From: Peribolospora baueri
Taxonomy: Eukaryota; Basidiomycota; Peribolosporomycetes; Peribolosporales; Peribolosporaceae
Length of the DNA: 50,617 bases
Direction of reading: 5' to 3'
NCBI GenBank assembly: GCA_029717555.1
Contig: JAMDHS010000123.1
Location: 1-50,617 of the forward strand
Positions within the stretch are counted from its first letter, which is position 1; the number at the start of each line of letters is the position of its first letter. Positions 32,127-44,100 of this stretch are shown piece by piece. The notes below the pieces were generated by a model. That model worked only from the letters and a program-made list of their open reading frames with translations. It had not been told where the DNA came from and did not search any database. The translations under genes were made by a program, and so were the position numbers.

Positions 32127-32570
32127 GCCGAGGTGAGGGGACAGGGGTAAGAGGCTGGCGGAAGAGACCTGATCGCTTGGGGACGTGGATTTCGTCCCTC
32201 CGCTCACCATCATCCGTCGATCGCGTACAAACAGTGCTGCGGCGTTCGACCGCGTAAATGATGTCGATGGTGCGAAGATTGTCCTTCCCATTGGCTACGC
32301 TGGAGCGCCCGCAGAGGACCAAGGCGGGCGGTGGCGGAACAAAGTGCACACTGGACACTGCGTACGAGACTGGGACTGGACGAGTGGTTGTCTTTGTGTG
32401 CGTACAGGAGTCGGTTCAAGTCGTGTGCATGCGCGTTCCTTCTATGCCTCCGTCTGGCATCCCATTCGTCAGCCCCACTCGTGTTTGTCTCGGTCGCGAC
32501 GTATTTAAGGACCTCCAGTCTTCCCGTCGTCCACGAGGCCCCAGTGCACAATCAAAACTCTGCTCCAATC
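32127..32570. promoter_or_regulatory. Bidirectional HMCES/DUF1348 promoter
   Basis: The two start codons point away from each other across 444 bp. An ATTGG (reverse CCAAT) lies at about 32290. No gene is seen within. Confidence 0.45.
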
Positions 32571-33575
32571 ATGTCCTTCCCTCCTTTGCCTCCTTTCACC
32601 ATTGCAACTGCCCGTGGTGAGTCATCGTGCTGTAAAATCCGCACCCGGGCCCGCAAGCTCTGACCAGCCAACGTACCCCCTCGCTTCCTTAGAAAAGGTG
32701 AAAAAGGCACAGAATATCTGGAACACTTGCGATCCACAAAGGGTATACAAGGCATATACGGAAGACAGCGTATGGAGGAACCGAGACGTCTTCCTCACCG
32801 GTCATGAAGAGATCATCGAGTGAGTTTTGCACTTTGTAAGCCGTCGAAGCAATTAGGCGCACCCCGGCGCACCGAGTTTCTGCCAGACCTGTCCACCTGG
32901 CACCTTCTCCCTGCTCCCCGTGTGCAGATTTCTTACGGCGAAATGGGAGAGAGAGAAGCGGTACCGCCTGCGCAAAGAGTTGTTCGCTTTCACGGACAAC
33001 AAGATCGCCGTTCAAGTAGAGTATCAGAACATCCCGTCCCATTTTTCAGCGCTGACCGGCCGCGAGCCCACTTTGCAGCATCGCTCACTAACGCTCCGTG
33101 AAACATGACACGTTCGACACGCAGTTCTGGTACGAGTACCTCCTCGACGGCAAGCAGTGGCGGCGCTGCTATGGTCTTGAAGTGCGCTCCGCTCTCCGCA
33201 TTCTGCCTGCACTGACGCGCCGTTCGAGCCGCGTCTCCTCACGACGATCTTCTCTTCGCCTCGTTCTCGTCGCACAGGACTGGACATTTGCGCCGGATGG
33301 AAGGATGCGCAAGCGACAGATGTCTGGCAACGGTCGGTCTTCCTTGCTGTCTCCGTCGGTTCATGTCCATGGCACATGCCTCACCCTCGTATCCGCCTTG
33401 TTCTTTCCCCGTTTTAGAGACTGACATAAGTGAGGAAGAGCGCTGGTTTAAGGTGAGTAGCCTTTGCAGCGGCCATCCGAGCGAACACCCGCTCACGTCC
33501 TCGACATTGGTCCCACAGGACGGCATGACGGACGAAGAGGTCGACTCGGTAGACATATCGGAGGAGCACTGGTAG
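32571..33575 (+). CDS. DUF1348 / SnoaL-like NTF2-fold protein
   Basis: This is a small protein (about 160 residues) of the DUF1348 family; its enzymatic role is not known. The first exon encodes [15 protein letters not shown] and ends in a GTGAGT. Exon 2 has [20 protein letters not shown] and [20 protein letters not shown], the family's most conserved part. It is followed by [20 protein letters not shown], then [37 protein letters not shown], and an acidic end ([14 protein letters not shown]). All the family's short motifs are present in order, so the fold should be intact. Five or six introns interrupt it, an unusually dense pattern for so short a gene. The stop is at 33573-33575. It is divergent from HMCES and is followed by a transporter gene; no functional link is evident. 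Confidence 0.87.
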
Positions 33576-34117
33576 CACGTGGGTCTGATACTCTAGCTGC
33601 CGATGGCATCTGCGCAGGAAACGAAGGCGTGCTTCGAAGACGAGGAAAAGGAGGTAGATGATGGAAACTGTCAGTAGCATCGAGGAACGGTTGACGTTCG
33701 AATACGAGTTGGTGCTGGTGTGGCCGAGAGTGCTTCCGTTCGTTCGCCTGCTGCTGCGGACCCATCAGAAGTGGACGGACATGAGGGGCCCCTTCTTCGT
33801 CCGGCACGGCAGTTCCGCGCAAACGGAAAGCTGTGACTATTTCCTCGGTTTGCCAAATATTACTTCCTTGTCAACTCGTCCTGGCTGGATCGCTTATGAA
33901 CCGCCGTGCGGGGTCAGCCAAGACAACCGGCGTCGTCTCGGAATCGGACCGGCGTTTGCTTCTTCGCTTCTTCGTTTACCCCGCTGTCCCGAGCTAGCTC
34001 GTGCTCTTCCTCTTGAGCCGATACACCGTCTTCCTCCTAGCCCTCGCCCTTTTCCATCTGCAGTTCACGTCTGCTCCGACCCCCTCTTGTCCGTCTTTTG
34101 AGATCTGGTCGATTGCC
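33576..34117. other. Upstream region of the second MFS gene
   Basis: 542 bp without a supported gene. It should contain the DUF1348 3' end and the promoter of the transporter that starts at 34118. Confidence 0.4.
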
Positions 34118-36618
34118 ATGGGCCAGCCGTCTGCGCCGCGAGAAAGTCCAAATGTGGACTCGGAGAAGGGGGCTGCAGTCCTGGAGATCCCACATCTCCC
34201 CGCAGGCGGTACTGCTGACGATACCGGTAGCAGCGGCGACAAAAAGGAGGCGGAGGTTGGACAACCAGACGGTTTTGGAGATGGCGGCGAGGTGCGAGAG
34301 TACGACGAGGAGGCGAGCCGGAGACTCGTTCGAAGACAAGACATCAGGATCCTGCCGTTGGCCGCTTGGGTCTACCTGCTTTGCTACCTCGACCGCTCGG
34401 TGAGTGCTCGTCAGTCGAAGCTCGAGGCTGGTCTTCTTATCTCTGTCAAACGAAGAGCTGATGCACCTTCCTCATTGTCTGTCTGCACCTTCCAGAACAT
34501 CGGCAATGCCAAGGTGGCCGCGTTGTCGGAGCATCATGACATGCTCTCCGACTTACATACCACCAACTTTCAGTACACCGTCGCATTGATGCTCTTCTTG
34601 TGAGCTTCTATTCACGAGCGCGGGATATGATGCTTATGGGATTAGGGCTCATTCGCACTTTCCGCTGCTCTTTTTTGTCCTGGACCGACAGCGTGGCATA
34701 CATCATCTTTGAGACGCCCGGAAATTACTTCATGAAAACCCTCCGTCCTTCCCGATGGGTCGCCCTTACTTGCCTCACGTGGGGCGTCGTCACCTGCTGC
34801 ATCGGTGCCACAAAGACCTATTCCCAACTTGCAGGCTTGCGGTTCTTGCTCGGTGAGAGCGTCGCTCTATGGGGCGCTGAACATCGTCGACGGTGGCGTT
34901 TTGACTCTACTTGCACCAACGCTTCTGGGCTTTGCAGGCGCGATCGAGGCTTCCTTGTTTCCTGGCCTTACGTATCTCCTAACGTTTTGGTATCGGCCTG
35001 AGGAGCGCTCGATTCGTGTGGCCTTCATTCTCGCCTCAGCCACCCTAGGTGTGTGATTGGAGTTCACGGAGCCGTCGACGACCACATTGTGTGTGTATCG
35101 ACCCGGTCGCGTGTCGAAACTCTTTCCTACTCGCCGTTTGCAGCGGGTGCGTTCGGAGGAGCGATGGCTACAGGCATTACGTACCTTGACGGCAAGAGAG
35201 GGATTTATGCATGGCGCTGGATCGTGAGCAGCACGCGTTCTCGGCTCTTGTTCATTGTCACCGCATCACCGCGTGCTCGGCTTATGCCCTTGTGGTCCTC
35301 TGAAACAGTTCATCATCGAAGGCCTTCCCTCCATCGTAACCGCCTTCGTCGTCTTCTTCTGTTTTCCGGACTTTCCCGAACGTGCTAGCTGGCTCTCTCC
35401 AACGGAGAAAGCCCTCTCTGCATCCCGCCTGGCTGGAGACAACAGTTCGAAGGGAGATGACAAACTCACCTGGTCCGAAGCAAAAAAGACGCTGACGGAC
35501 TGGAGGCTCTATGCTCATTACCTTGCTTACATTGGAATCTCGGCCCCGTTTTCGAGCTTGAGTTTGTTTGCGCCGACGATTGTCAAAGGTGAGTTCAAAC
35601 ACGAATGAAGTGGAGTGCACCATGGTTGTTCCTTTGGATGACTGGTCGAAAATACGTGTGCTGCAGGGGTGTCCCTTCTTGGTCGCTGACCCTCTCCCTC
35701 TTGCTCACCGCCCTAGGCATGGGATACGACCAAGGAGTACAGGCAAATCTTTTTACGTGCGTCAGAGTGTTTGGTTCCCGCTTGGTTCCCTTCCTTTGAC
35801 CCTCTCACGGCTGGGGCCCCTATAAGCGTGGTCAATCATGTTCTGAACTCGCCAAATTGTCTGCGGATGGCATTTCTCCCCTCAGTGTACCGCCATATGC
35901 AGTTGCCTGGGTCGTCACATTGACGGTATCGTTTTTGGGCGACCACTACAACCGCCGCGGCATCGCTTCGGCTTCCGCTGCCCTTGTCGCAGCCGTAGCT
36001 TTTGCAATCGAAGGCGGCCTTCCTGGCGATCGGTACACCACTCGATATGGGTGAGTGCAAGTTGAAGAGGAGATCGTGCGTCTAATGACATGGGGTGCCG
36101 TTTATAGCGCACTGAACAGCGTCATCGTGCCTGATATCAACTTGCTCACTGCCCCGCCCACTGCTGTCTCCGTGCTCCTCACTTAGCCTTCTCATCCTGG
36201 CGACATCCGGCGCTTTCGCCTGTATCCCGCCGCTCCTCGGCTGGCTTACGTCGAACGTGAGGGGCACGACGGCAGCTACGTTGGCCATCCCACTCAACGG
36301 CAGTTTTGGTGGCATCGGGCAGATTGTCGGTGTATGGTGAGTTTCTATTCGATTTGCTAAGGCGTTCACCTGCAAAAAAGGCAATGCTGCCCGTTACGAG
36401 GTGGGACTGCTGACCGAAAAGTTTGTTTGACTCGACCCACGTTCGTGGCTAGGATTTACAAAGCGAACGAGGCGCCCCGCTACCCGACTGGCCACTTTGT
36501 CAACTTTGCCTTCCTTCTCATGACCTCCGTCACCTGCGTCCTGCTCGTTGTTTTCTACTCCTCGCAAAACAAAAAGATCGTGGCGAGAAGCACTGGAGAA
36601 CGTCTTTGGGTCCTGTGA
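34118..36618 (+). CDS. MFS transporter, anion:cation symporter family (second copy)
   Basis: This is a plasma-membrane permease of the same broad family as the gene at 15191, but divergent in sequence. The start MGQPSAPRESPN at 34118 sits in a GCCATGG context; the upstream in-frame ATG at 34001 would add a long unsupported leader. After about 75 hydrophilic residues come RRQDIRILPLAAWVYLLCYL, DRSNIGNAKVAAL (TM1 signature 'LDR.NIGNA'), FQYTVALMLFFVAYIIFETP (TM2), LRFLLGAIEASLFPGLTYLL (TM4), FGGAMATGITYLDG, WRWIFIIEGLPSIVTAFVVF (TM6), the loop FPERASWLSPTEKALSASRL and the second six-helix half, ending STGERLWVL. The W of WRWIFIIEG and the FPE loop motif are family hallmarks. About eight introns are present. 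A Zn2Cys6 regulator lies 1.76 kb downstream. Substrate unknown. Confidence 0.9.
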
Positions 36619-38374
36619 ACCGTCGCCCACGCCCTTGGCCGTCCCTTTCGTGGTCCTTGCGTATGTCAGGCTTGGGATCGACGGTGGATGAGGATACCTG
36701 TGTCCATTTAATGACCAAGGTGGCCGAATATTAGTGTCGCCTCCTCGGAGCGATTTGATACCTGTCTATTACGTTAGTGGTGCTTCTTTTGCGTGGTCGG
36801 AAATTCTCGTCAGGTTTTCAGCACATCTAGTGGGCAATTCCTCCCTAGACAGCTACAACTGGTTCTAGTGTGCTGTCGGCCAAGTTCAACGCCAAGGCTC
36901 TTCCCAAAAGCTAGCAGAGAGGGATCGGGCTCGCTCACTGGGCTCGGAGAACAGGTGGCGCCTGGGCCCAGTCCGCCGGCGGGCACTGTCTATTCTTCTG
37001 GAAGAGGCAATGTCCAGCAGGTGCGAAACAGACCGGCCACGGCGCCTCCGTTCTAGACCTTTGCGGACAGTGGTTTGCTGTCATTTCACGCTGAGGCGGC
37101 GCGTCGTCGGTCGAGTCGCCGATCTGTGACAAAGGAACGTCGCGTCTTTTCCCATAACATCACACTGACTCGCTGCGTCTCCGGTTTCCGATCCCTTCCT
37201 TCCTCCGCAGACATTCAATTCAGCACTTGGCACGCGCTCGTTCTTAATCTTATTCCCGCTTACCATAGCCGAACCTTCCATCCAATAGGTTAGCCTGGCC
37301 GCGCTCGCTGCCCCGCGTCCGACACTCGCCGAGGTTACATGGCTTTAAGAAGCCATTCATTGTTTCCGAATCCCTTCTTCCGGCACAGCTTGCTCGAGGG
37401 GCCAACGAGCTATTGTCTGCGTGTGGACAACGACCGCACGAGTGGTTTTAGGCGCGGCCCAACTTTCCAGCCGGGTCCCGATCCCTTTTTCATCGACGAG
37501 CTTCCCTCCGCCCTCACCCTCCCCTCTCACCTTGAACGTGCCCATTCCAAAGGCTAACCAAATGTTTACTCTAACGACGTGCGCCTCCTATATACGAACT
37601 CAGCACAAAAGGAACGTTCTAGGGGCTCCAGCTAATTTTACCGAGTCCCCTATCCTGCGAGCTCGTCACGATTCTCACCGATTTGTCGAAGGAAGGTAGT
37701 GCCGTCACACACACAACACAACAAAGGGACGCCGACGCTTGCGCCGGACGGCCGGCGGTTAGCCAAAGCGACAAAAACGAGGACGTCGTCAGGAGCCGAG
37801 TGTGAGTACTGAGCTAGAAGGGCGTCGTGCGAGGACGACGTCGACGTAACTCCAGGGAGTAGTAAGGCATGTGTCAGATCTGGTGAGCACGTTAAACATG
37901 AGGCTCGACATCACGCTGTAAAACAAAGCAATGCATCACCGAACGAATCTTCGACGACCAACCCCGAAACCGCCCTCCTTTGACAGAATCTTGTCCAAAC
38001 CCACGACAGGAGTTTTGGTAAGCTGCATGAGGTTCGACTTGACATGTATTACAGAGCGGTACGTCGTTAATGGGTCCTCGTTGCTCATCTCCCTCCTCGT
38101 TGCACATCTCGCGATGTCACTTTCCTTCAACCACTCTACAGATCCTTGGTCAAACGAAGGGGTAGGAGCAGGTGAGATAGCATGAGACTTGACGTATCAT
38201 GGAGGGCGATTCGGCGCATCGCTAACGAGTCCTCGAACCGACCCGGACCTGCTTCTCCTGTCTACAGCCCACCTCATTCAGCAATACTTCTACACTAGAA
38301 GGCATCTTCAATCACCACCCTTCCCTCTCAGTATCGACGAGCATTCTGGACAGCCACAAAATTGCGTCGAATAT
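36619..38374. other. 1.76-kb spacer between MFS and Zn2Cys6 genes
   Basis: I find no frame here with family resemblance. The stretch contains a CACACACACAACACAACA run near 37690-37710 and AT-richer patches. It may carry the 5' UTR and upstream control region of the zinc-cluster gene or an unrecognised exon of it. The open frames are 60-90 residues on both strands, as expected by chance. Confidence 0.4.
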
Positions 38375-39345
38375 ATGGTCGATGCTGGCCCGTCGAAAAA
38401 CCGAACCGAACACCCCGACAGGTCAGGCAGTCGTCGATCCCTGAAACCCGACGGCGAAAGGGGAGACGGCAGGCAAGATGGACCTTCATCCTCCTCAGAG
38501 CGGCCGTCCAGACCAAGAAGAGCTTGTGATCGTTGCAGGCACAACCATACTGGGTATGTGCTACACATATGATATCTCGACACGACTTGTTATGACATGC
38601 ACCCGAGAGCGCCCTCACTGAGTCGCTTTTCGATGGACTTCCTGCTTGGCATGTCTTCCGATACAGGTGCCTGCGAAAGGACAACCTCGAGGTACGGTGC
38701 CAGAGGTGCGTAAAATTTGACCTCATTTGCAGGTACGACAACGTCCTTGCACCACTTCCGCTCGAGGACGAAGAGCGCTCCACTGCCTCTTCGGTGTTTA
38801 CACCACGTAGCGAACAACAGATTGGCATTACAGACCTCGATCGTCTTCTCGGTCATCCCAGTTGGGGGAGTCCTCTTGACTTTTCCCAACTGGACGCCTA
38901 TGGCTGGCCTTCGTCTCTGCCCAGTATGAGCAACGTCCCAGCCGCTCCGAGGGAATTTCCAAACCCCTATCTAGCCGCCGCTATGGTCCCAAACCCAACC
39001 GTCGACATCGGTTCGGATGTTGCAACCAATTCGATGACGGCGCACCGTCCCGTTACCGTGGGGTTGCAGTCCTCGGCCAACATGAATAGCCTCGCTGGGG
39101 TGCCGCTGCCGCTCGCATGGGAAGCGGCGCTGGTATCACGGCCGACAAGTCATGGACCCTTAGATGCCGACGTGACGGACTGCGGAAAAAGAATGGTGAG
39201 TGAGGTTGACATGTGCTCAACTCAGCGTACATGTCGCGTCGCGTCTGATGAGAGGTCGACCGTTAATGACGATGTCTTCATCTTTCCACCCAGTGACAAC
39301 GTCATCCTCATCAGCATAACGTCCATGTCGGTTGTTCCTAGTTGA
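38375..39345 (+). CDS. Zn2Cys6 (fungal-type) transcription factor
   Basis: This is a nuclear DNA-binding regulator with one binuclear zinc cluster. From MVDAGPSKNRTEHPD, a hydrophilic leader reaches the cluster, which spans an intron (GTATGT near 38554, CAG near 38669). The spliced pattern is CDRCRHNHTGC then LRKDNLEVRCQRC then VKFDLICRYD, giving C-x2-C-x6-C-x9-C-x2-C-x6-C, a good Zn2Cys6 match. The usual basic residues between cysteines two and three are replaced by RHNHTG, which is atypical. The remaining 190 residues are Pro/Ser-rich and disordered. I see no fungal_trans middle-homology domain. The stop at 39343-39345 comes if the GTGAGT at about 39195 is not used. If it is, the alternative end after a TAG near 39366 (RCEMCAAAEEGARDFQ) would extend the gene to about 39565. 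Its neighbour is an MFS gene, but its targets are unknown. Confidence 0.75.
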
Positions 39346-39916
39346 GGCCAATTGTAATTGACATGTAGAGCGCTGTGAGATGTGCGCCGCGGCCGAGGAA
39401 GGTGCTCGCGACTTTCAGGGACTTTTCTCGATGCTGCTGATCGGAGGAAGGAGCAATGTATATTTTTATCGATCGTCTGCCATACCTCAATCTCAAGCAC
39501 AAAGTCTTGAAACAAGCTTGATTTCGTTCCAACCATGCATCTTCAAAACGCTACAACTAATCTAGCGCGCGATGCGATGAGACCGAGCAGTGGTACATCT
39601 TGGAACAACAGAGGGGGATGCGCATCGCCAAGACAAGACTGAAAGGGGAAGGGGGTCAGCGGGAGGATGGCGTTGGAGATTGGGGGGTCAGCGGGAGGAT
39701 GGCATGGCGGGGAAGGAAGCAAGCTGTGAACAAGACTCGAATCGATGGCTAGTTGCCCCTAGAACAAGATAGGCGTCGTGAGACCGTCGGAAACGGGCTC
39801 AGAAGGGAAGGGAAACGTCTGACCTAACCGGAGTCGAAAGAGTCGTTCGTTCACGACAGCATGCCGCCCACTGAGTGAAAGAAGAAGAAGACGATGCAGG
39901 GAGCCGGTCGTGCCCA
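39346..39916. other. Convergent spacer with a 21-bp direct repeat
   Basis: This lies between the ends of the zinc-cluster gene and the PP5 gene. It may include a further exon of the former (to about 39565). A 21-base direct repeat, GGGGGTCAGCGGGAGGATGGC, occurs at 39651-39671 and 39683-39703. Confidence 0.5.
39651..39703. repeat. Two-copy 21-bp direct repeat
   Basis: Two identical 21-base copies begin at 39651 and 39683, so the period is 32 bases. The GC-rich unit has no coding sign, and the pair probably arose by local duplication. Confidence 0.8.
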
Positions 39917-42632
39917 TCAGCTTACAAACATTTGCCTCAACAGAGCGAATCCAAGCTGATGCCGGTGGCTCCGGCACTCACTCGACCCAGCATACGCCAT
40001 CGGCCGCACCGGCGGATGAGGCTGCGCGTTGAATGTCCTGAAACCGAGCGTTCCGCGATCGTCGACGCGGATGAACGCGCCTTTGTTGCCCACTTGGTCC
40101 ACATAGTTGGGCGCCGAGAAGACCTGCATGGGCGGCGAAGATACCAAGAGGTTGGGAAAATATACGAGTGTATAATGAGTCGACTGTCGAGAAGAGAACG
40201 AACGTGAAGGAAGCACAGCGCCGTTTGCGCACCGTGATACACCGGCCGTCGTGCTCCTCCGCATAGCCGTCCTGTCGAACCTCGTGAGAGCGGATGACGG
40301 CGGTGACACCGTTGGCTTTGCACCATCTTTGGGTCACATCTGATCGAGTCATCGGTCGGAACGGCAATGAGAGGTATCCTCGTCAGTGAATGATAGTCAG
40401 GCAACAAGGACAGCCCAGCAAGTACTCAATCCAATGCGGTAGGGCCAAACACACCTGGTCCAAAGCCGAGTCCCACGCCGCGCTTGCTCGGTCCCCTTCC
40501 GGGCGCTATTTGCGGATCGGTCCAGAGGAGCTCGCCTATTAGAAAAAGATAGCAAAATTGGGCGTAGGGAAGGAAGAGCACATTTCTCACGGGTCAGCTC
40601 GTTAGTCTTCGTGATCGAGACCATAGCGTAGAACGCGCGAGAAGTAGGGGCCAAGCGGGGGTGCCAACTCACACATCAGCCCTTCATTCCCAGGCTGGCC
40701 TTGCCTTAACCTCTCCACCTTCCTAACATCCTCGAGTGTCACGTTGTCCTTGGAGAAGAGGCCACCGTGGACAACAAAGTACCGTTTTCGACCCGACTCG
40801 GAAAGGATCGGTTCTCGAATGGCGAGCGAGGCCGTGGAGGGGACGCTGGACGGGTCTACAGGCGGGAGCGACGAGGTGACGAGGGTCGCTAGTGGGACTG
40901 TGTGCAGCGCGAGAATCACAGACGTCCGGTTCAATGTCAAATCAAACACCTGGACGACAGATCGACAAACGGAATTATGTCTCGCCGCCGCGCTCAACAA
41001 ACTCACGCGCGACAAATGTCTCGGAGAAAAGCTTGAACGTCGTGTCACCGCCGAACTTGTGCTTACACTCGCCCTCGAAGCCGTACACTTTGTTCATGTC
41101 GGACGTCTCTGTGGATGCGGCACGACGCGGTGGACCGAGGAGGGAATCCGGTGGGTGAGATTGTCATATCCTGTAGGCCGCACTGTGCGCTGTAATGTGT
41201 TCTAGGCACTTACCGTGATTGCCACGGTTAATGAGAGTGGTCTTGGGATACAGCCCTAAGGGACGAATAAGACGACGATGAGTGACCGTCAAGAGCCCGT
41301 ACGGAAGAAGGTAAAGGAGTAATGAATAAATGAAGAAAGAAGGAACGATGAAGAAGGAGGAACGAAGAGGAAAGGAAGGAATTAGACCTCGCGAAAATGA
41401 CTCACACTTGTACGCAAAGATCGTCAAAGCGATCTCGACAGACCAGCTTCCGCGATCGACGAAGTCGCCGTTGAAGAGGAGCGCGTGGTCCTCGCTCGGC
41501 GGACCAGTCAAGGAGAGGAGGTATGCGAAATCGTAGAACTGTCCATGTGTGTCGCCGATGACGTCGACCGTAGTACCTTCCCTGACGATGTGCTCTACGA
41601 GTGACTCTTCCTTCACGAGTTGTCGTCGGGCGCCGAGGATGATGGCCCAAGCGTAGCGTAACGGTATGCCCTTGCCCGCCTTGAAGTGTTCCACCATGGC
41701 CTCCACGAATTCCTTCGTCACTCGGAACTCGCCCGGCTTGCCCTCAACCTCCTCCAACTTTGGGCCTTCGTACTCGCTAGGCAAAGCCGTCCCGCCAGTG
41801 CCCTCCGAAAGATGCTCAGTCGCGGTCTCCCACGCACCTTTCTGCTCTGGAGCGGCGATGGCGCGCTCGAACTCAAGCCTGCGCACAAGCTTGGTCGTCG
41901 CATCTAGCTGGGCACGTATTGTCCGGTTGTTTGGCTCAAGCTCAAGCACCCGGCGCAAGTCTGGGAGGGCTGCCTTGGGCTGGATAATGGAAAGGTTGGA
42001 GGTGGCGCGTCGGTAGTACGCCTTGACGAAGTTGGGATCGATTTCAATCGCTTTCGCTAGAGAGAGCAGAGAAGACAACAGCAGAGGAGGGTTGGCACAA
42101 TATGTTAATCTCCAAACGCTCAAAGCTTCGAACGCCGGGCCGTGACGACTCACTCGCATCTGCGATGGCCAGTCCGTGCTGCTCCAGCTTGATCTCGCAA
42201 GCCCTGAAATGGGTAATGAGACGATCTCACTCTTGAGCAAGGAAGACACAGATCGCGCCATACGCGCGGGCAAAAGGGATCCACCACTTCCTTCTACCCT
42301 TTTTCTCCCTTCACTCACGCTCTATTGCTGTACAAAGCCGCGCTCTTGGGCCACAACGCGATGGCGAGGCCATACTTCTCCTTGGCTCCGGAAAAGTTCG
42401 ATTTCCCAAAAAGGGCGTTTCCTTCCTTCTTGAGCTCGTCCGCTTTCCGTTGCCGCTCCTCCTCGTCAAATGCCTCTGCTTCGGGTGGAGGTCCCTTGGC
42501 GTCAGCCTCGGCCAGCGGTGTCGTCTTTGCAGGGTCTTCGGAGAGAGACATGGCGGAGATGGAGGTGGCTGGCGTAGAGGCCGCTGAGCTTCCTGACAGA
42601 CTCGGTGAAGCTGGCTCTGATGAGTCGGCCAT
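39917..42632 (-). CDS. PPT1: Serine/threonine protein phosphatase 5 (TPR-PPP)
   Basis: PP5 dephosphorylates many clients, including HSP90 and its co-chaperones, using N-terminal TPRs to dock on HSP90. The start [14 protein letters not shown] at 42632 is in GCCATGG context. A Ser/Thr-rich leader is followed by three TPR units: [20 protein letters not shown] and [20 protein letters not shown], then [20 protein letters not shown], then [11 protein letters not shown]. The PPP domain has [14 protein letters not shown] (metal site), [24 protein letters not shown] (the E completed by splicing), [56 protein letters not shown] and [20 protein letters not shown]. All catalytic Asp/His/Asn residues are visible. 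An extra loop of about 30 residues ([18 protein letters not shown]..) precedes VVHGG. The 3' end is unsure: after [13 protein letters not shown] a GTGAGT may splice to another ending, and the unspliced stop is at 39917. About nine introns. Confidence 0.92.
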
Positions 42633-42981
42633 GGCGTCGGGCAGTGCTGTCGGTGGACGGGTTGCGAGCAACGCCAAGTCGAGTCGCGAGTCGTTAGTTC
42701 TCGACGAGGTGATTGCGAACCGGCGGCGAAGAATGCACCTTAACCCTAATTGTACAAAACTCCAGGCATTTTAATCGTCCTAATCAGATCGGCGGATTCA
42801 ACATCTTCCACTCATGACGCTCCATTCTATGTCGCCTCTGTCCAGCATTTCTACAGACGGGGCCTACCTGCCCTTCGGGTAATAAGGGTTCGTCATGCAT
42901 TGACCCGTCATGCCTCTACCGCTCCCATCCCACCTATACGCGCATGTACGCGGCCATGCTTAGCTAATGTACAGAAGAACT
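42633..42981. other. PP5 upstream region / proteasome gene 3' flank
   Basis: 349 bp between two minus-strand genes. It should carry the PP5 promoter. Nothing else is seen. Confidence 0.4.
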
Positions 42982-44100
42982 TCAAGCATCCCGCATCTCG
43001 GCCTCAGGAGCAGCCGAGATACCTCCCTCGCCTCCTTCTGACGGCTTGGCAAGACCATGAAGCGCCAGAAGGCGGTCAATGTCGTGTGGACGGAAGATGC
43101 GCGGAAGTGGCTTGCCGTCGCTGTCGAGCGTGAGTGTCGCGAACTCGACTGGTGGGGGGTGAGAAAGAAATAGAGAGAAACCATTCATAATCGGCATGTA
43201 AGCTTTCCTCGCGACAAAAATGCTCTGCCCGAGGTCGACCAGCCCGAGATCGATCAGACTCACGCTTCTCCGAATCGAGAGTGGTGCTGTCCATGGTCTT
43301 GCTGAGAATTTTGACGGCTAGGCCCATGGCTTCCCTGATCCCGATGCCGTCCTTATAGTCCTGCTTGAGCAAGCTCGTCGCCGTCCCGCTGTTGGCGCCG
43401 ATGCATGTGGCCTTCCAACCGGAGTAGTTGCCAGACGGGTCGGAGTGGTACAACTGGAACTGGTGGTGTGCGTCGTAGCCGGCGTAGAGGAAGGAGACGC
43501 CGAAGGGCCGGAGACCGCCGTACTGTGTGTAACCTTGCTTGAGGTCACAGAGCCTTTGGCAGAGCTGCTCTACGGGGATATCGTCGTCGTACGAAATCAG
43601 ATATCGTTGTGCCGCATTGCGAGCGTAGTTCACCAATGAGTTGGCGTCAGCTGTGATGCCTGCTACCCCTGCCAGCACGTTGCTGGTGGGGGTAGAGGTT
43701 AGGCGGTAAGGGTGAGCAAACGCCACGGCGCAAAACAGCTGGGAAGATTCATGTCACTTACTCATTGAGCATGTAAATTTTCTCCGAGCTGGTATCCTTC
43801 TCGAGCAACTTGCTCGTCACTTTCTTCTCCGCCGCGAGGACCACACCGTCTTTCGCCAGGATGCCGATCACCGTACCCGCGTGCGAGATGGCTTCCATCG
43901 CGTATTCGACTGCATCCAGTCAAGGAAAACAACGACGGCAAGGTCAGCATGTAAAAGGTCAGGGGTGTTGAGACAACTTTTGCCCAAGTGTCGCATGAGG
44001 CAAGAATTGCTCTCGCTTCCGGGCACTTAACTGACTGACCCTGGTACAGCCGGCCCTCCGGCGAGAAGGTGGTTGTGCGTGAGTCATAACGCCTGGACAT
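42982..44100 (-). CDS. PRE9: 20S proteasome alpha subunit (PSMA4/PRE9-type)
   Basis: This is a structural subunit of the outer alpha ring of the 20S proteasome (alpha-3 in the usual order, human PSMA4). The N-terminus [20 protein letters not shown], followed by [20 protein letters not shown], is diagnostic of this subunit and contains the gate-forming alpha signature. Then come [108 protein letters not shown] and [14 protein letters not shown]. The last exon encodes [19 protein letters not shown] and a variable tail ending AEMRDA. No catalytic threonine is expected in alpha subunits. The length (about 260) is normal. Four or five introns are present. The gene is divergent from HOB3 over 303 bp, with a CGG-N6-CCG palindrome between. 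Confidence 0.94.

Noticed and set aside
37339-37699. Two plus-strand frames of 70-90 residues in the spacer before the zinc-cluster gene
   Set aside because: No family resemblance, no promoter or splice context, and sizes are as expected by chance.
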